In this document: positions 1 through 6,190 of the stretch, in pieces
How positions within the stretch are numbered: the first letter of the stretch is position 1
Layout of the letters: each line of letters starts with the position of its first letter
NCBI GenBank assembly: GCA_900547765.1
Contig: URIA01000061.1
Coordinates: forward strand, 1-9,643
Length of the DNA: 9,643 nt
Direction of reading: 5' to 3'
DNA from: an uncultured Collinsella sp.
GTDB lineage: Bacteria; Actinomycetota; Coriobacteriia; Coriobacteriales; Coriobacteriaceae
Position numbers and translations under genes: made by a program
Notes under the pieces: model-generated
What the model saw: only the letters and a program-made list of their open reading frames with translations
What the model was told of the DNA's origin: nothing
Database searches by the model: none

Positions 1-79
1 CACGAGCGGGGGCTCCTGTCGTTTCCGTGCCCCTGGATTGGGTCATAGTGTCTGTTGGTTGCGCAACATCAACAAATAA

Positions 80-115
80 AAACGGCTCAAATCCTGATTT
101 GGATTTGAGCCGTTT
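80..115 (-). terminator. Intrinsic terminator of the minus-strand LOTUS-like gene
   Basis: Two perfect 15-base arms (80-94 and 101-115) enclose a 6-base loop. Read on the minus strand, the stem is followed by a U-rich run (the complement of 71-80). It begins five bases after the stop codon of the gene ending at 120, which is the expected place for a rho-independent terminator. The plus-strand side lacks a comparable T run, so it most likely acts only on the minus strand. Confidence 0.88.
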
Positions 116-119
116 GTCG

Positions 120-1421
120 TTACTGCCCGGGTTCTTCGACTTTATCGATGGCCCAGGTGGATCCGAGGCCACCGGTGGTGTTGCGGCGGATGCGCACGGT
201 GACTTCGTGGCGCTCGCCGGCCTGCGTGTAGCGCAGGGGGAAGCTTGCGCGGTTTCGCGCGGCCTCGATGGTACCGCGCTCGCGGGCGATCCAGTAGTAC
301 TCGCCGACGATGCCGAGCGTGTCGGCGCCGTAGGGGAGATAGGTCGACAGCTGGTGCAGAAGCGGGCCGGGGCAGAAGATCTCGGTTGCGAAATCGACGG
401 GGAAGTCCTCGGGGATGGCGGGCGCTACGGGTGCGGGGATCGGTACCATCGCCGGTGCGAAGGCCTGCTCATTGACGGGCGTCACCTCGACGACGGGCAT
501 GGGTTCGGTGCCGAGCACTGATTCGATGCCCACTTTCGGCATTGCCGCGGAATCTGCAGTCTCGACGATAGCGGGTGCGTCTGCGGTCGCGGTGTCGAGC
601 TCAACTTGCGGGGCGTTCTCGTTCTCGACGCTCGACTTTGCCTCGATGGGCGTGGATGCCATGGTGGTGATGCCGGCGTTGGCGTTCTCGGGGTCATAGA
701 CGACCGTGAGCGAGATGGCGGGCTGCGGCGTCTCGGGCTCCGGCGCCGACTCGGTAGCGCCTTGATCGGCGGGCTCGTCGGACTGGTCGTCCTCGGCCTC
801 GTTGCCAAAGACATCGCTGTTTTGGAACGCAGGCGTCTCGGGTTGGTCAGCGGCTTCTTCGGTTGTCGACTTGGGCGCTTCGTTGAGCTCCACAGTGGCT
901 TCCTGCTCGGATATGACTTCGGGATCGGTCGTGGCGGCGATTCCGGTTTCGGCTTCTGCCGTTACCTCAATAGCGACTTCGATCTCTGTCTCGGGCTCGG
1001 GTTCCGGCGCGGCTTCAACCATGGCTTCGGGCTCGGGACGCTTAACGTGCTTGGGACGCACGGCCTTGAGGTCCTTCTCGCCGCGCTTTTTCTTTTTGTA
1101 GGACTGCTTGGCTCCCTTGGCTGCCTTGGGCTTGTCCTCGCCCTTGGCAAGGGCGGCATCCCAGGCCTCGTTGGCGATGACGGTGGCATACAGACGGCCG
1201 CCCTTAAAGACGGTCAGCTTAATGCAGTCGTCGAGCTCTTCGAGCAGCTCGCGCGTGGACTCGAAGCCCAGATCATAAGCGGTCATGTCGCCGACGGCGA
1301 GCGCCTCCTCGACCTGTGTCATAAACGTTTGCTTGCCGCATCCAATCGCATCGCGCAGCAGGCGATACAGATAGATGTGGTTGCCCAGCGAAAGCGTGGG
1401 CCTAACTATTGTCTTGCTCAT
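120..1421 (-). CDS. Unknown protein with LOTUS-like N-terminal domain, acidic linker and C-terminal domain
   Basis: This encodes 433 residues of unknown function. The start at 1421 is preferred because AGAGGAG lies 7 bases upstream; the longer reading to 1460 has no ribosome binding site and would cross the likely promoter. Residues about 14-82 form a compact domain with a helix rich in Leu and Arg, a Thr-x-x-x-x-Gly-Phe-x-x-x-x-x-Leu-Leu segment and a closing beta hairpin (Ile-Lys-Leu then Gly-Gly-Arg-Leu-Tyr). By eye this resembles the OST-HTH/LOTUS winged helix that binds RNA in other proteins; it is an inference, not a domain hit. Residues 98-128 are very Lys/Arg-rich. Residues 130-335 are a Pro/Glu/Ala/Thr-rich, probably disordered linker, interrupted near 236-255 by a more ordered hydrophobic stretch. 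Residues 338-433 form a compact, aromatic-containing C-terminal domain that I do not recognise. No signal peptide or membrane segment is visible, so it is probably cytoplasmic. Confidence 0.85.
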   Translation of the reverse strand: MSKTIVRPTLSLGNHIYLYRLLRDAIGCGKQTFMTQVEEALAVGDMTAYDLGFESTRELLEELDDCIKLTVFKGGRLYATVIANEAWDAALAKGEDKPKAAKGAKQSYKKKKRGEKDLKAVRPKHVKRPEPEAMVEAAPEPEPETEIEVAIEVTAEAETGIAATTDPEVISEQEATVELNEAPKSTTEEAADQPETPAFQNSDVFGNEAEDDQSDEPADQGATESAPEPETPQPAISLTVVYDPENANAGITTMASTPIEAKSSVENENAPQVELDTATADAPAIVETADSAAMPKVGIESVLGTEPMPVVEVTPVNEQAFAPAMVPIPAPVAPAIPEDFPVDFATEIFCPGPLLHQLSTYLPYGADTLGIVGEYYWIARERGTIEAARNRASFPLRYTQAGERHEVTVRIRRNTTGGLGSTWAIDKVEEPGQ

Positions 1422-1433
1422 GGCAAATCTCCT

Positions 1434-1459
1434 CTTTACACATGTAAAGCATCTTACCA
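1434..1459 (-). promoter_or_regulatory. Extended -10 box and 16-base palindrome before the LOTUS-like gene
   Basis: On the minus strand an extended -10 (TGG then TAAGAT, complement of 1451-1459) stands about 30 bases before the start codon at 1421. The expected transcription start falls in a perfect palindrome at 1434-1449 (arms CTTTACA and TGTAAAG, two-base centre). The palindrome abuts the ribosome binding site. Such placement suits a repressor operator, or a short hairpin that hides the ribosome binding site. The sequence is seen directly; the regulatory role is inferred, and no clear -35 was found. Confidence 0.45.
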
Positions 1460-1463
1460 TCGC

Positions 1464-1477
1464 ATGGCGTTCGCCAT
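1464..1477. repeat. Short perfect palindrome in the 1422-1561 intergenic region
   Basis: Arms ATGGCG (1464-1469) and CGCCAT (1472-1477) flank a two-base centre. It lies immediately upstream of the extended -10 box, where a -35 element or an activator site would be. Role unknown; a palindrome this short can arise by chance in GC-rich sequence. Confidence 0.3.
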
Positions 1478-1493
1478 AGCGGCGCCCAAGGCA

Positions 1494-1527
1494 AACGGGC
1501 GCGAACCGCTTTCGATTCGCGCCCGTT
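1494..1527 (-). terminator. Hairpin after the minus-strand membrane-protein gene, probable weak terminator
   Basis: Perfect 12-base arms (1494-1505 and 1516-1527) enclose a 10-base loop, 34 bases beyond the stop codon of the gene ending at 1562. On the minus strand only a short TTTG follows the stem, so the U run is poor. It may terminate weakly, protect the 3' end, or let part of transcription continue into the next minus-strand gene. Confidence 0.55.
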
Positions 1528-1561
1528 GTACAGGTCGGTTATCTATGAGAGGCAAATGTGC

Positions 1562-2524
1562 TTAGTTGCCCGATGCCGTGCCTTGGCTCGAGTTGTCAGA
1601 TGCCGTGCCGGACGCGGTTCCGCTCGAGCTGTTCGAGCTGTTGGTGTTGCTGCTGTCTGCTGTGCCCGTTCCCGAAGCGGTGTCGCTCGTCTGGCCGCCC
1701 GTGCTTGGCTGCGAACCGTCAGTCGTTTGGCTTGAGTCGGTCGTGCCGGACGGCGTGCTACTGCTGGCCGTAGAGGAATCGGTGCCCTGCGATTGGCTTT
1801 GGGTGTTCGAGGACGAATCGGCAGAGGTAGAACTGTCTTGCGTGCCGTCCGCCTGTGCCTGCTGATCTTGCGACTGGGTGTTGCCATTTGCATCGCTCTC
1901 GGTCGTGCGCGACGAAAGGATTGGCTCGGGGCGCTCGCCCAGACCCTCACCGGCGGTGGTGATAAGGATGGCGCCGGTGCAGGCGATGACCGCGACGATG
2001 GCGATAGCGATCGAGAAGACGATGACCTTCTTTTGCGTCTGGCTGCGCTCGGCTGCCGCCTTGGCTCGCAGGCTGTTGGGGGCGACGCGCGCCGTGGTCG
2101 CGCATCCCGCAACCTGGCGCATCTCCTGCGTGGTCGCGGCGCCACCTAGGTGCTCCTCGACATTGGGTTCAACGGGCTCGTAGGCGCCGGTAGGGTAGTC
2201 GACAGCGGCATGCGTACCCTTAATTGCTTCGGCGCTGGCGGAGATAAAGTGGCGATAGACCTGCGAGGACACAACGGTGATGACCGAGCTCACGGCGGCA
2301 CCAATTACTGAACCAGCGATACCAATCTTGGAGGCAAGCGCCACGCTCGTGGCGGCAGCTGCGGCGCCGGCGATGATCTGGGGAATGGAAATGTCGTCGA
2401 ACAGGCCCTTTTTGGGCGCGATGGCCATGGTCTGTCCGATGGAATGGTTTTCGTGCACGCCGTTGTTGAGCGATGCCGGCGTCATGACGCGCGTGCGCGG
2501 CGCGTCGGTGTACTTGGTTGTCAT
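1562..2524 (-). CDS. Membrane protein with long Ser/Thr/Gln/Gly-rich C-terminal tail
   Basis: This encodes 320 residues of unknown function. The start at 2524 is chosen because GGGAGG sits 7 bases upstream; the extra upstream reading to 2620 has no ribosome binding site. Residues 1-45 are polar. Residues 48-89 are a Gly/Ala-rich hydrophobic region, long enough for one helix or a tight hairpin, containing a glycine-zipper-like GIAGSVIGAA. Residues 90-160 are polar and end in a basic stretch just before a clear membrane helix at about 167-190. Residues 200-320 are almost wholly Ser, Thr, Gln, Gly, Asp, Asn and Ala, with no LPXTG-type sorting signal. The positive charge before the last helix predicts that the tail lies outside the cell. 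It could be a glycosylated or cell-wall-penetrating tail. I recall similar proteins in Coriobacteriia only as hypothetical proteins. The divergent neighbour is nadE, with no evident functional link. Confidence 0.85.
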   Translation of the reverse strand: MTTKYTDAPRTRVMTPASLNNGVHENHSIGQTMAIAPKKGLFDDISIPQIIAGAAAAATSVALASKIGIAGSVIGAAVSSVITVVSSQVYRHFISASAEAIKGTHAAVDYPTGAYEPVEPNVEEHLGGAATTQEMRQVAGCATTARVAPNSLRAKAAAERSQTQKKVIVFSIAIAIVAVIACTGAILITTAGEGLGERPEPILSSRTTESDANGNTQSQDQQAQADGTQDSSTSADSSSNTQSQSQGTDSSTASSSTPSGTTDSSQTTDGSQPSTGGQTSDTASGTGTADSSNTNSSNSSSGTASGTASDNSSQGTASGN

Positions 2525-2633
2525 ACGGGGTCCTCCCGGTGTAAATCTGCTTCGTTTCGTGTAGCCATCAGGGTACCCACCAGATGTGAATCGTACGTGA
2601 CATTTAACAGATACCATCAACTCATCAATAGCT

Positions 2634-2646
2634 CACCAAGTTGGTG
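2634..2646. promoter_or_regulatory. Palindrome in the divergent region between the membrane-protein gene and nadE
   Basis: Arms CACCAA and TTGGTG flank a single base. The site lies about 28 bases upstream of the candidate nadE -10 box and about 110 bases upstream of the minus-strand start. It is a candidate operator for either gene, by position only. The remainder of 2525-2727 holds the two leaders and no coding sequence I can support. Confidence 0.3.
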
Positions 2647-2673
2647 GGATGCGGTTACACCCGGCGGTTGAAC

Positions 2674-2679
2674 TACAAT
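2674..2679 (+). promoter_or_regulatory. Candidate -10 box of nadE
   Basis: TACAAT matches five of six bases of the sigma-70 -10 consensus and would start transcription near 2686, about 42 bases before the chosen nadE start. A good -35 at normal spacing is not visible. The position argues against translation beginning at the ATG at 2701, which would leave a leader of only about 15 bases with no ribosome binding site. Confidence 0.45.
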
Positions 2680-2727
2680 AGGGCTTGCTAATTGTTGTGA
2701 ATGGCGTCTACGCACGGGAGCATTCTT

Positions 2728-4707
2728 ATGAATCTTCACCTTTCTCAGTCTGATGGCTTTTTGCGTGTGGCGGCGGCGTCGCCGCGGATTCGCGTGGCCG
2801 ATGTCGAGGGCAATGCCGAGGTTGCGCTGGCGGCTGTTCGCGATGCTGCCGAGCGCGGCGTTCGCGCGCTGGTGTTGCCCGAGCTTAATCTGACTGGCTA
2901 TACCGCGGCTGATCTGTTCCATAATCGCACGCTGCTGCATGCCTGCGAGGCTGCTCTGGTGCATATCCTCGACGAGACTCGTGAGCTGCCGATTGTCTTT
3001 ACCATCGGTCTTCCCGTTGCAGTTGCCGAGAATATCTACAACTGCGCCGCCGTGTGCTGCGCGGGCGAGCTTTTGGGCCTTACGGCCAAGAAGTATCTGC
3101 CCAACTATGGCGAGTTCTATGAGCGCCGTTGGTTTGCTCCGGCGCCTGCGGATCCCGTGTGGGTTGAATTTGCCGGTCAGGGTCCGGTTCCGCTGGGTTC
3201 GGGGCTTGTCTACCGTTGCTGTGATGAGGGCGCCGAGGACCTGGTGCTGGGCGTTGAGGTCTGTGAGGACCTGTGGGTGCCGGCGCCCCCTTCGACCGAG
3301 ATGGCGCTTGCCGGTGCCACGGTGATTCTCAACCCGTCGGCCTCGGACGAGATTATCGGTAAGGCAGATTACCGCCGCAGCCTAATCTCCAATCAGAGCG
3401 CGCGCCTGTACTGCGCCTATGCCTACGCGGACGCGAGCGAGGGCGAGTCCACGACCGACATGGTCTTTGCGGGCGAGAACCTCGTCTACGAAAACGGCTC
3501 CAAGCTCGCCGCGACCAAACTGCTTACCTGCGATATGGCCATCGCCGACGTTGACCTTGACCGCCTGGTTGCCGAACGCCGTCGCTCGACGACGTGGACG
3601 CGCACCGACGATGCTCCGGAGGCCACGACCGTTGAGCTTTCGTTTGAGGGCGTGCTGGCCGAAGAACCTGTCCTGCGCGATGCCTGCGATATCGACCGCG
3701 TTTTCCCGCGCGCGCCCTTTGTGCCGGTCGACCATGGTGACCTGGCCGAGCGTTGCGAGACCATCCTCGACCTGCAGACCGCCGGCCTCAAGACCCGCCT
3801 TGCCCATACGGGTACCAAGGCTGCAGTCATTGGTCTTTCGGGCGGCTTGGACTCCACACTAGCGCTGCTTGTGACCGTGCGTGCCTTCGATGCACTGGGG
3901 TTGCCGCGCACGGGTATCACGGCCGTGTCCATGCCTGGCTTTGGCACGACGCACCGCACTAAGTCCAATGCCGAGTCGCTCGCTCGTGACTTGGGTGTGA
4001 GCTTCCGCGAGGTCTCGATCCATGCTGCCGTGGAGCAGCACTTTAAGGATATCGAGCATGATCCGACCGTGCAGGACGTGACCTACGAGAACAGCCAGGC
4101 GCGCGAGCGTACGCAGATTCTGATGGATCTGGCCAACCAGGCTGGCGGCTTTGTCATCGGCACGGGCGACCTGTCGGAGCTGGCGCTCGGCTGGGCTACC
4201 TACAACGGCGACCACATGAGCATGTACGCCGTCAACGCGAGCGTGCCCAAGACGCTTGTGCGCCATCTGGTGCGCTATGCCGCCGATGTCTTTGGCGGGC
4301 GCATTGCCGAGGTCTTGCTCGATATCCTCGATACGCCGGTGTCCCCCGAGCTTCTGCCGCCCACGGGCGACGGCGAGATTGCGCAGAGGACCGAGGATTT
4401 GGTGGGCCCGTATGAGCTTCACGACTACTTCCTCTACTACCTGCTGCGTTTTGGCTTTGAGCCTGGCAAGATTTACCGCATGGCGCTCAAGAGCTTCAAG
4501 GGCGTCTACGACGCTAAGACCGTCCACACGTGGCTACGTACGTTCTACCGTCGCTTCTTTGCCCAGCAGTTTAAGCGCAGCTGCCTGCCCGATGGTCCCA
4601 AGGTGGGCTCGGTGACGCTCAGCCCGCGCGGCGATTGGCGTATGCCGAGTGACGCTAGCTCGCGTCTGTGGCTTGCGCAGATCGACGCGCTCAATCCAGT
4701 TGACTAA
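2728..4707 (+). CDS. nadE: Glutamine-dependent NAD+ synthetase
   Basis: This cytoplasmic enzyme performs the last step of NAD+ synthesis: deamido-NAD+, ATP and glutamine give NAD+. It has 659 residues, typical of the two-domain form found in actinobacteria. Residues about 10-290 are a nitrilase-type glutaminase with the expected triad: Glu52 in PELNLTGY, Lys121 before YLPNY, and Cys179 in GVEVCEDLW. The C-terminal ATP-pyrophosphatase domain has the P-loop SGGLDST starting at Ser371 and the TGDLSELALGW motif near 479-489. Ammonia made in the first domain is channelled to the second in known relatives. The start at 2728 is preferred over 2701 because GGGAG lies 7 bases before it and the -10 box at 2674 fits a normal leader. 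The stop is at 4705-4707. The gene appears to be transcribed alone; a hairpin terminator lies about 70 bases downstream. No motif is missing. Confidence 0.97.
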   Translation: MNLHLSQSDGFLRVAAASPRIRVADVEGNAEVALAAVRDAAERGVRALVLPELNLTGYTAADLFHNRTLLHACEAALVHILDETRELPIVFTIGLPVAVAENIYNCAAVCCAGELLGLTAKKYLPNYGEFYERRWFAPAPADPVWVEFAGQGPVPLGSGLVYRCCDEGAEDLVLGVEVCEDLWVPAPPSTEMALAGATVILNPSASDEIIGKADYRRSLISNQSARLYCAYAYADASEGESTTDMVFAGENLVYENGSKLAATKLLTCDMAIADVDLDRLVAERRRSTTWTRTDDAPEATTVELSFEGVLAEEPVLRDACDIDRVFPRAPFVPVDHGDLAERCETILDLQTAGLKTRLAHTGTKAAVIGLSGGLDSTLALLVTVRAFDALGLPRTGITAVSMPGFGTTHRTKSNAESLARDLGVSFREVSIHAAVEQHFKDIEHDPTVQDVTYENSQARERTQILMDLANQAGGFVIGTGDLSELALGWATYNGDHMSMYAVNASVPKTLVRHLVRYAADVFGGRIAEVLLDILDTPVSPELLPPTGDGEIAQRTEDLVGPYELHDYFLYYLLRFGFEPGKIYRMALKSFKGVYDAKTVHTWLRTFYRRFFAQQFKRSCLPDGPKVGSVTLSPRGDWRMPSDASSRLWLAQIDALNPVD

Positions 4708-4745
4708 GGTTGGCTAAATTGAACCAATACGGGGGTTGCAAGCGT

Positions 4746-4751
4746 TACACT
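4746..4751 (+). promoter_or_regulatory. Candidate -10 box of the aminotransferase gene
   Basis: TACACT, preceded by GCGT, lies 75-80 bases before the aminotransferase start. It resembles the other -10-like boxes in the window (TACAAT, TATACT). Two copies of the palindromic hexamer TTGCAA (4736-4741 and 4753-4758, 17 bases apart) flank it. No convincing -35 is seen. If used, it would put the hairpin at 4776-4807 inside the leader. Confidence 0.35.
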
Positions 4752-4775
4752 TTTGCAATCTGATGGCCCGTATCG

Positions 4776-4807
4776 CGCGGCGCTCTTGTCGGAGCGCCGC
4801 GTTTTTT
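4776..4807 (+). terminator. Strong intrinsic terminator between nadE and the aminotransferase gene
   Basis: Perfect 10-base GC-rich arms (4776-4785 and 4792-4801) surround a six-base loop, followed at once by six T residues (4802-4807). It lies about 70 bases after the nadE stop and only 18 bases before the next start codon. It is therefore either the nadE terminator or, if the -10 box at 4746 is used, a leader attenuator of the aminotransferase gene. Confidence 0.9.
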
Positions 4808-4825
4808 ATATCGAAAGGTGGCACC

Positions 4826-5989
4826 ATGCAGGCATCGCAGCGTCTCGACCGCTTTGGCGCGGAGGTCTTCGCCTCGCTCAACAACAAGCTTCTCGCGCTG
4901 AAGGCTCAGGGCAAGACCATTTACAACATGAGCGTGGGCACGCCCGACTTTAAGCCGTACGATCACGTGGTCGAGGCGCTCACGCAGGCGGCCCAAGATC
5001 CCGAGATGTGGAAGTATGCCCTGCGCGACCTGCCCGAACTCAAGCAAGCCGTGTGCGATTACTATGAGCGCCGCTTTGGCGTTTCGGGCATTACGCCGTC
5101 CATGGTGCAGTCGTGCAGCGGCACGCAGGAGGGCGTGGGTCATTTGGGCCTGGCCCTGCTCGATCCGGGTGACACCATTTTGGTTCCCGATCCGTGCTAC
5201 CCGGTCTTTGAGGCGGGTGCCAAGATTGCCGATGCCAGGCTCGAGTACTATCCGCTGGTTGCCGAGCACAATTACCTGCCCTATGTGGCGGGTATCGATC
5301 CCGAGGTGGCCGATCGTGCCAAGTACATGATCGTGTCGCTGCCCGCGAACCCGGTGGGTTCGGTGGGCACGCCCGAGGTCTACGAGGAGATCATCACTTT
5401 CGCCCGCGAGCACGACCTGCTCATCGTTCACGACAACGCATACTCCGACATCGTGTTTGACGGCGAGCCCGGCGGCAGCTTCTTGCAGTATCCCGGTGCG
5501 CTTGAGGTGGGCGTGGAGTTCTTCTCGCTTTCCAAGTCGTTTAACGTCACCGGTGCCCGCATCGGCTTTTTGGTCGGTCGCGAGGATGTGGTCTCGGCCT
5601 TTGCCAAGCTGCGTGGTCAGATCGACTTTGGTATGTTCTTCCCGATTCAGAAGGCCGCCATCGCGTGCCTGAACGGTCCGCGCGATGAGGTCGAGGCGCA
5701 GCGTCTGAAGTACCAGGAACGCCGCGATGCCCTGTGCGACGGTCTTGAGGGCCTGGGCTGGGAGCGTCCCAACGCGCATGGCTCTATGTTTGTGTGGGCC
5801 AAGCTTCCCGGTGGTCGCACCGATTCCATGGCGTTTTGCGAGGAGCTTATGGAGAAGGCCGGCGTTGTGGTGACGCCGGGCGCGAGCTTTGGTCCTTCGG
5901 GCGAGGGGCACGTGCGCATGGCGCTGGTCTTGCCGCCCGACCAGATTGCTTTGGCTGTCGAGGCCATTCGCGAGGCGGGCCTGTATTAG
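4826..5989 (+). CDS. Class I/II PLP-dependent aminotransferase
   Basis: This encodes 387 residues of a fold-type I pyridoxal-phosphate enzyme that moves an amino group between an amino acid and a 2-oxo acid in the cytoplasm. Expected residues are visible: VPDPCYPVF before the cofactor site, Asn175 in NPVG, Asp203 and Tyr206 in HDNAYSD, the Schiff-base Lys237 in SLSKSFNVTGARIGF, and Arg364 near the C-terminus for the substrate carboxylate. The pattern around Lys237 is close to the LL-diaminopimelate, AlaA and PatA-like aminotransferases; the substrate cannot be fixed from motifs alone, so no symbol is given. The start at 4826 has AAAGGTGG a few bases upstream. A longer reading from 4736 would translate through the terminator hairpin and is rejected. 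The gene stands alone, with ldh starting about 200 bases downstream. Confidence 0.93.
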   Translation: MQASQRLDRFGAEVFASLNNKLLALKAQGKTIYNMSVGTPDFKPYDHVVEALTQAAQDPEMWKYALRDLPELKQAVCDYYERRFGVSGITPSMVQSCSGTQEGVGHLGLALLDPGDTILVPDPCYPVFEAGAKIADARLEYYPLVAEHNYLPYVAGIDPEVADRAKYMIVSLPANPVGSVGTPEVYEEIITFAREHDLLIVHDNAYSDIVFDGEPGGSFLQYPGALEVGVEFFSLSKSFNVTGARIGFLVGREDVVSAFAKLRGQIDFGMFFPIQKAAIACLNGPRDEVEAQRLKYQERRDALCDGLEGLGWERPNAHGSMFVWAKLPGGRTDSMAFCEELMEKAGVVVTPGASFGPSGEGHVRMALVLPPDQIALAVEAIREAGLY

Positions 5990-6012
5990 AAAGGTATTTC
6001 GGCTCGTCAATA

Positions 6013-6049
6013 GCTCGAAACCGATTTCGTGCAGTTATTTTACGATTTC
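6013..6049. promoter_or_regulatory. Imperfect palindrome and repeated heptamer upstream of ldh
   Basis: Arms CGAAA (6016-6020) and TTTCG (6025-6029) form an imperfect 20-base palindrome at 6013-6032. The heptamer CGATTTC occurs at 6022-6028 and again at 6043-6049, 21 bases apart, about two turns of the helix. This AT-rich tract precedes the candidate ldh promoter and may be a regulator site. It does not match the TTGTG-type Rex consensus. No coding sequence is seen in 5990-6190. Confidence 0.3.
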
Positions 6050-6095
6050 TGCAAACAATTTCGGTAAACGGTCGATTTTTGGCTGCGAATAGGAG

Positions 6096-6101
6096 CATAA
6101 T
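6096..6101 (+). promoter_or_regulatory. Candidate -10 box of ldh
   Basis: CATAAT matches five of six bases of the -10 consensus and would start transcription near 6108, giving an 83-base leader that holds the hairpin at 6133-6165. No clear -35 is seen at usual spacing, so an activator or a different promoter remains possible. Confidence 0.35.
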
Positions 6102-6132
6102 CAAAGTCCCGATTGGATGTATTGGGATTACG

Positions 6133-6165
6133 GCAAGCCGCCCGGGTCGTTCCCGGGCGGCTTGC
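6133..6165 (+). other. Perfect 14-base-pair hairpin in the ldh leader
   Basis: Arms 6133-6146 and 6152-6165 are perfectly complementary around a five-base loop. The stem is GC-rich and followed by TTGTGG rather than a T run, so termination would be weak. It ends 25 bases before the ldh start codon and 14 bases before its ribosome binding site. It could cap and stabilise the ldh message, act as a regulated attenuator, or be a poor terminator for the upstream aminotransferase gene. Confidence 0.75.
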
Positions 6166-6190
6166 TTGTGGAGAGAGATGGGAGTTTCTA

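Noticed and set aside
1..46. A possible minus-strand reading starting at an ATG at 46 and running off the window edge (MTQSRG...).
   Set aside because: There is no ribosome binding site upstream, and only 15 codons are visible. A GTTGCGCAAC palindrome at 58-67 lies upstream of it but is not enough to support a gene.
606..1565. A 319-codon plus-strand open reading frame opposite the LOTUS-like gene, rich in Gly, Leu and Phe.
   Set aside because: Its repetitive composition is the complement of the Pro/Glu/Ala/Thr-rich linker. The minus-strand reading has a good ribosome binding site and a matching terminator; this one has neither.
4736..4825. An N-terminal extension of the aminotransferase of 30 codons.
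   Set aside because: It would translate the terminator hairpin and its T run. The start at 4826 has a ribosome binding site and fits the family length.
4745..6010. A 421-codon open reading frame antisense to the aminotransferase.
   Set aside because: It mirrors a gene with conserved catalytic residues, has no ribosome binding site or recognisable domain, and arises from GC-biased third positions.
5990..6190. A Rex or CcpA operator upstream of ldh.
   Set aside because: No stretch matches TTGTG-n8-CACAA or a catabolite-responsive element closely enough to claim.
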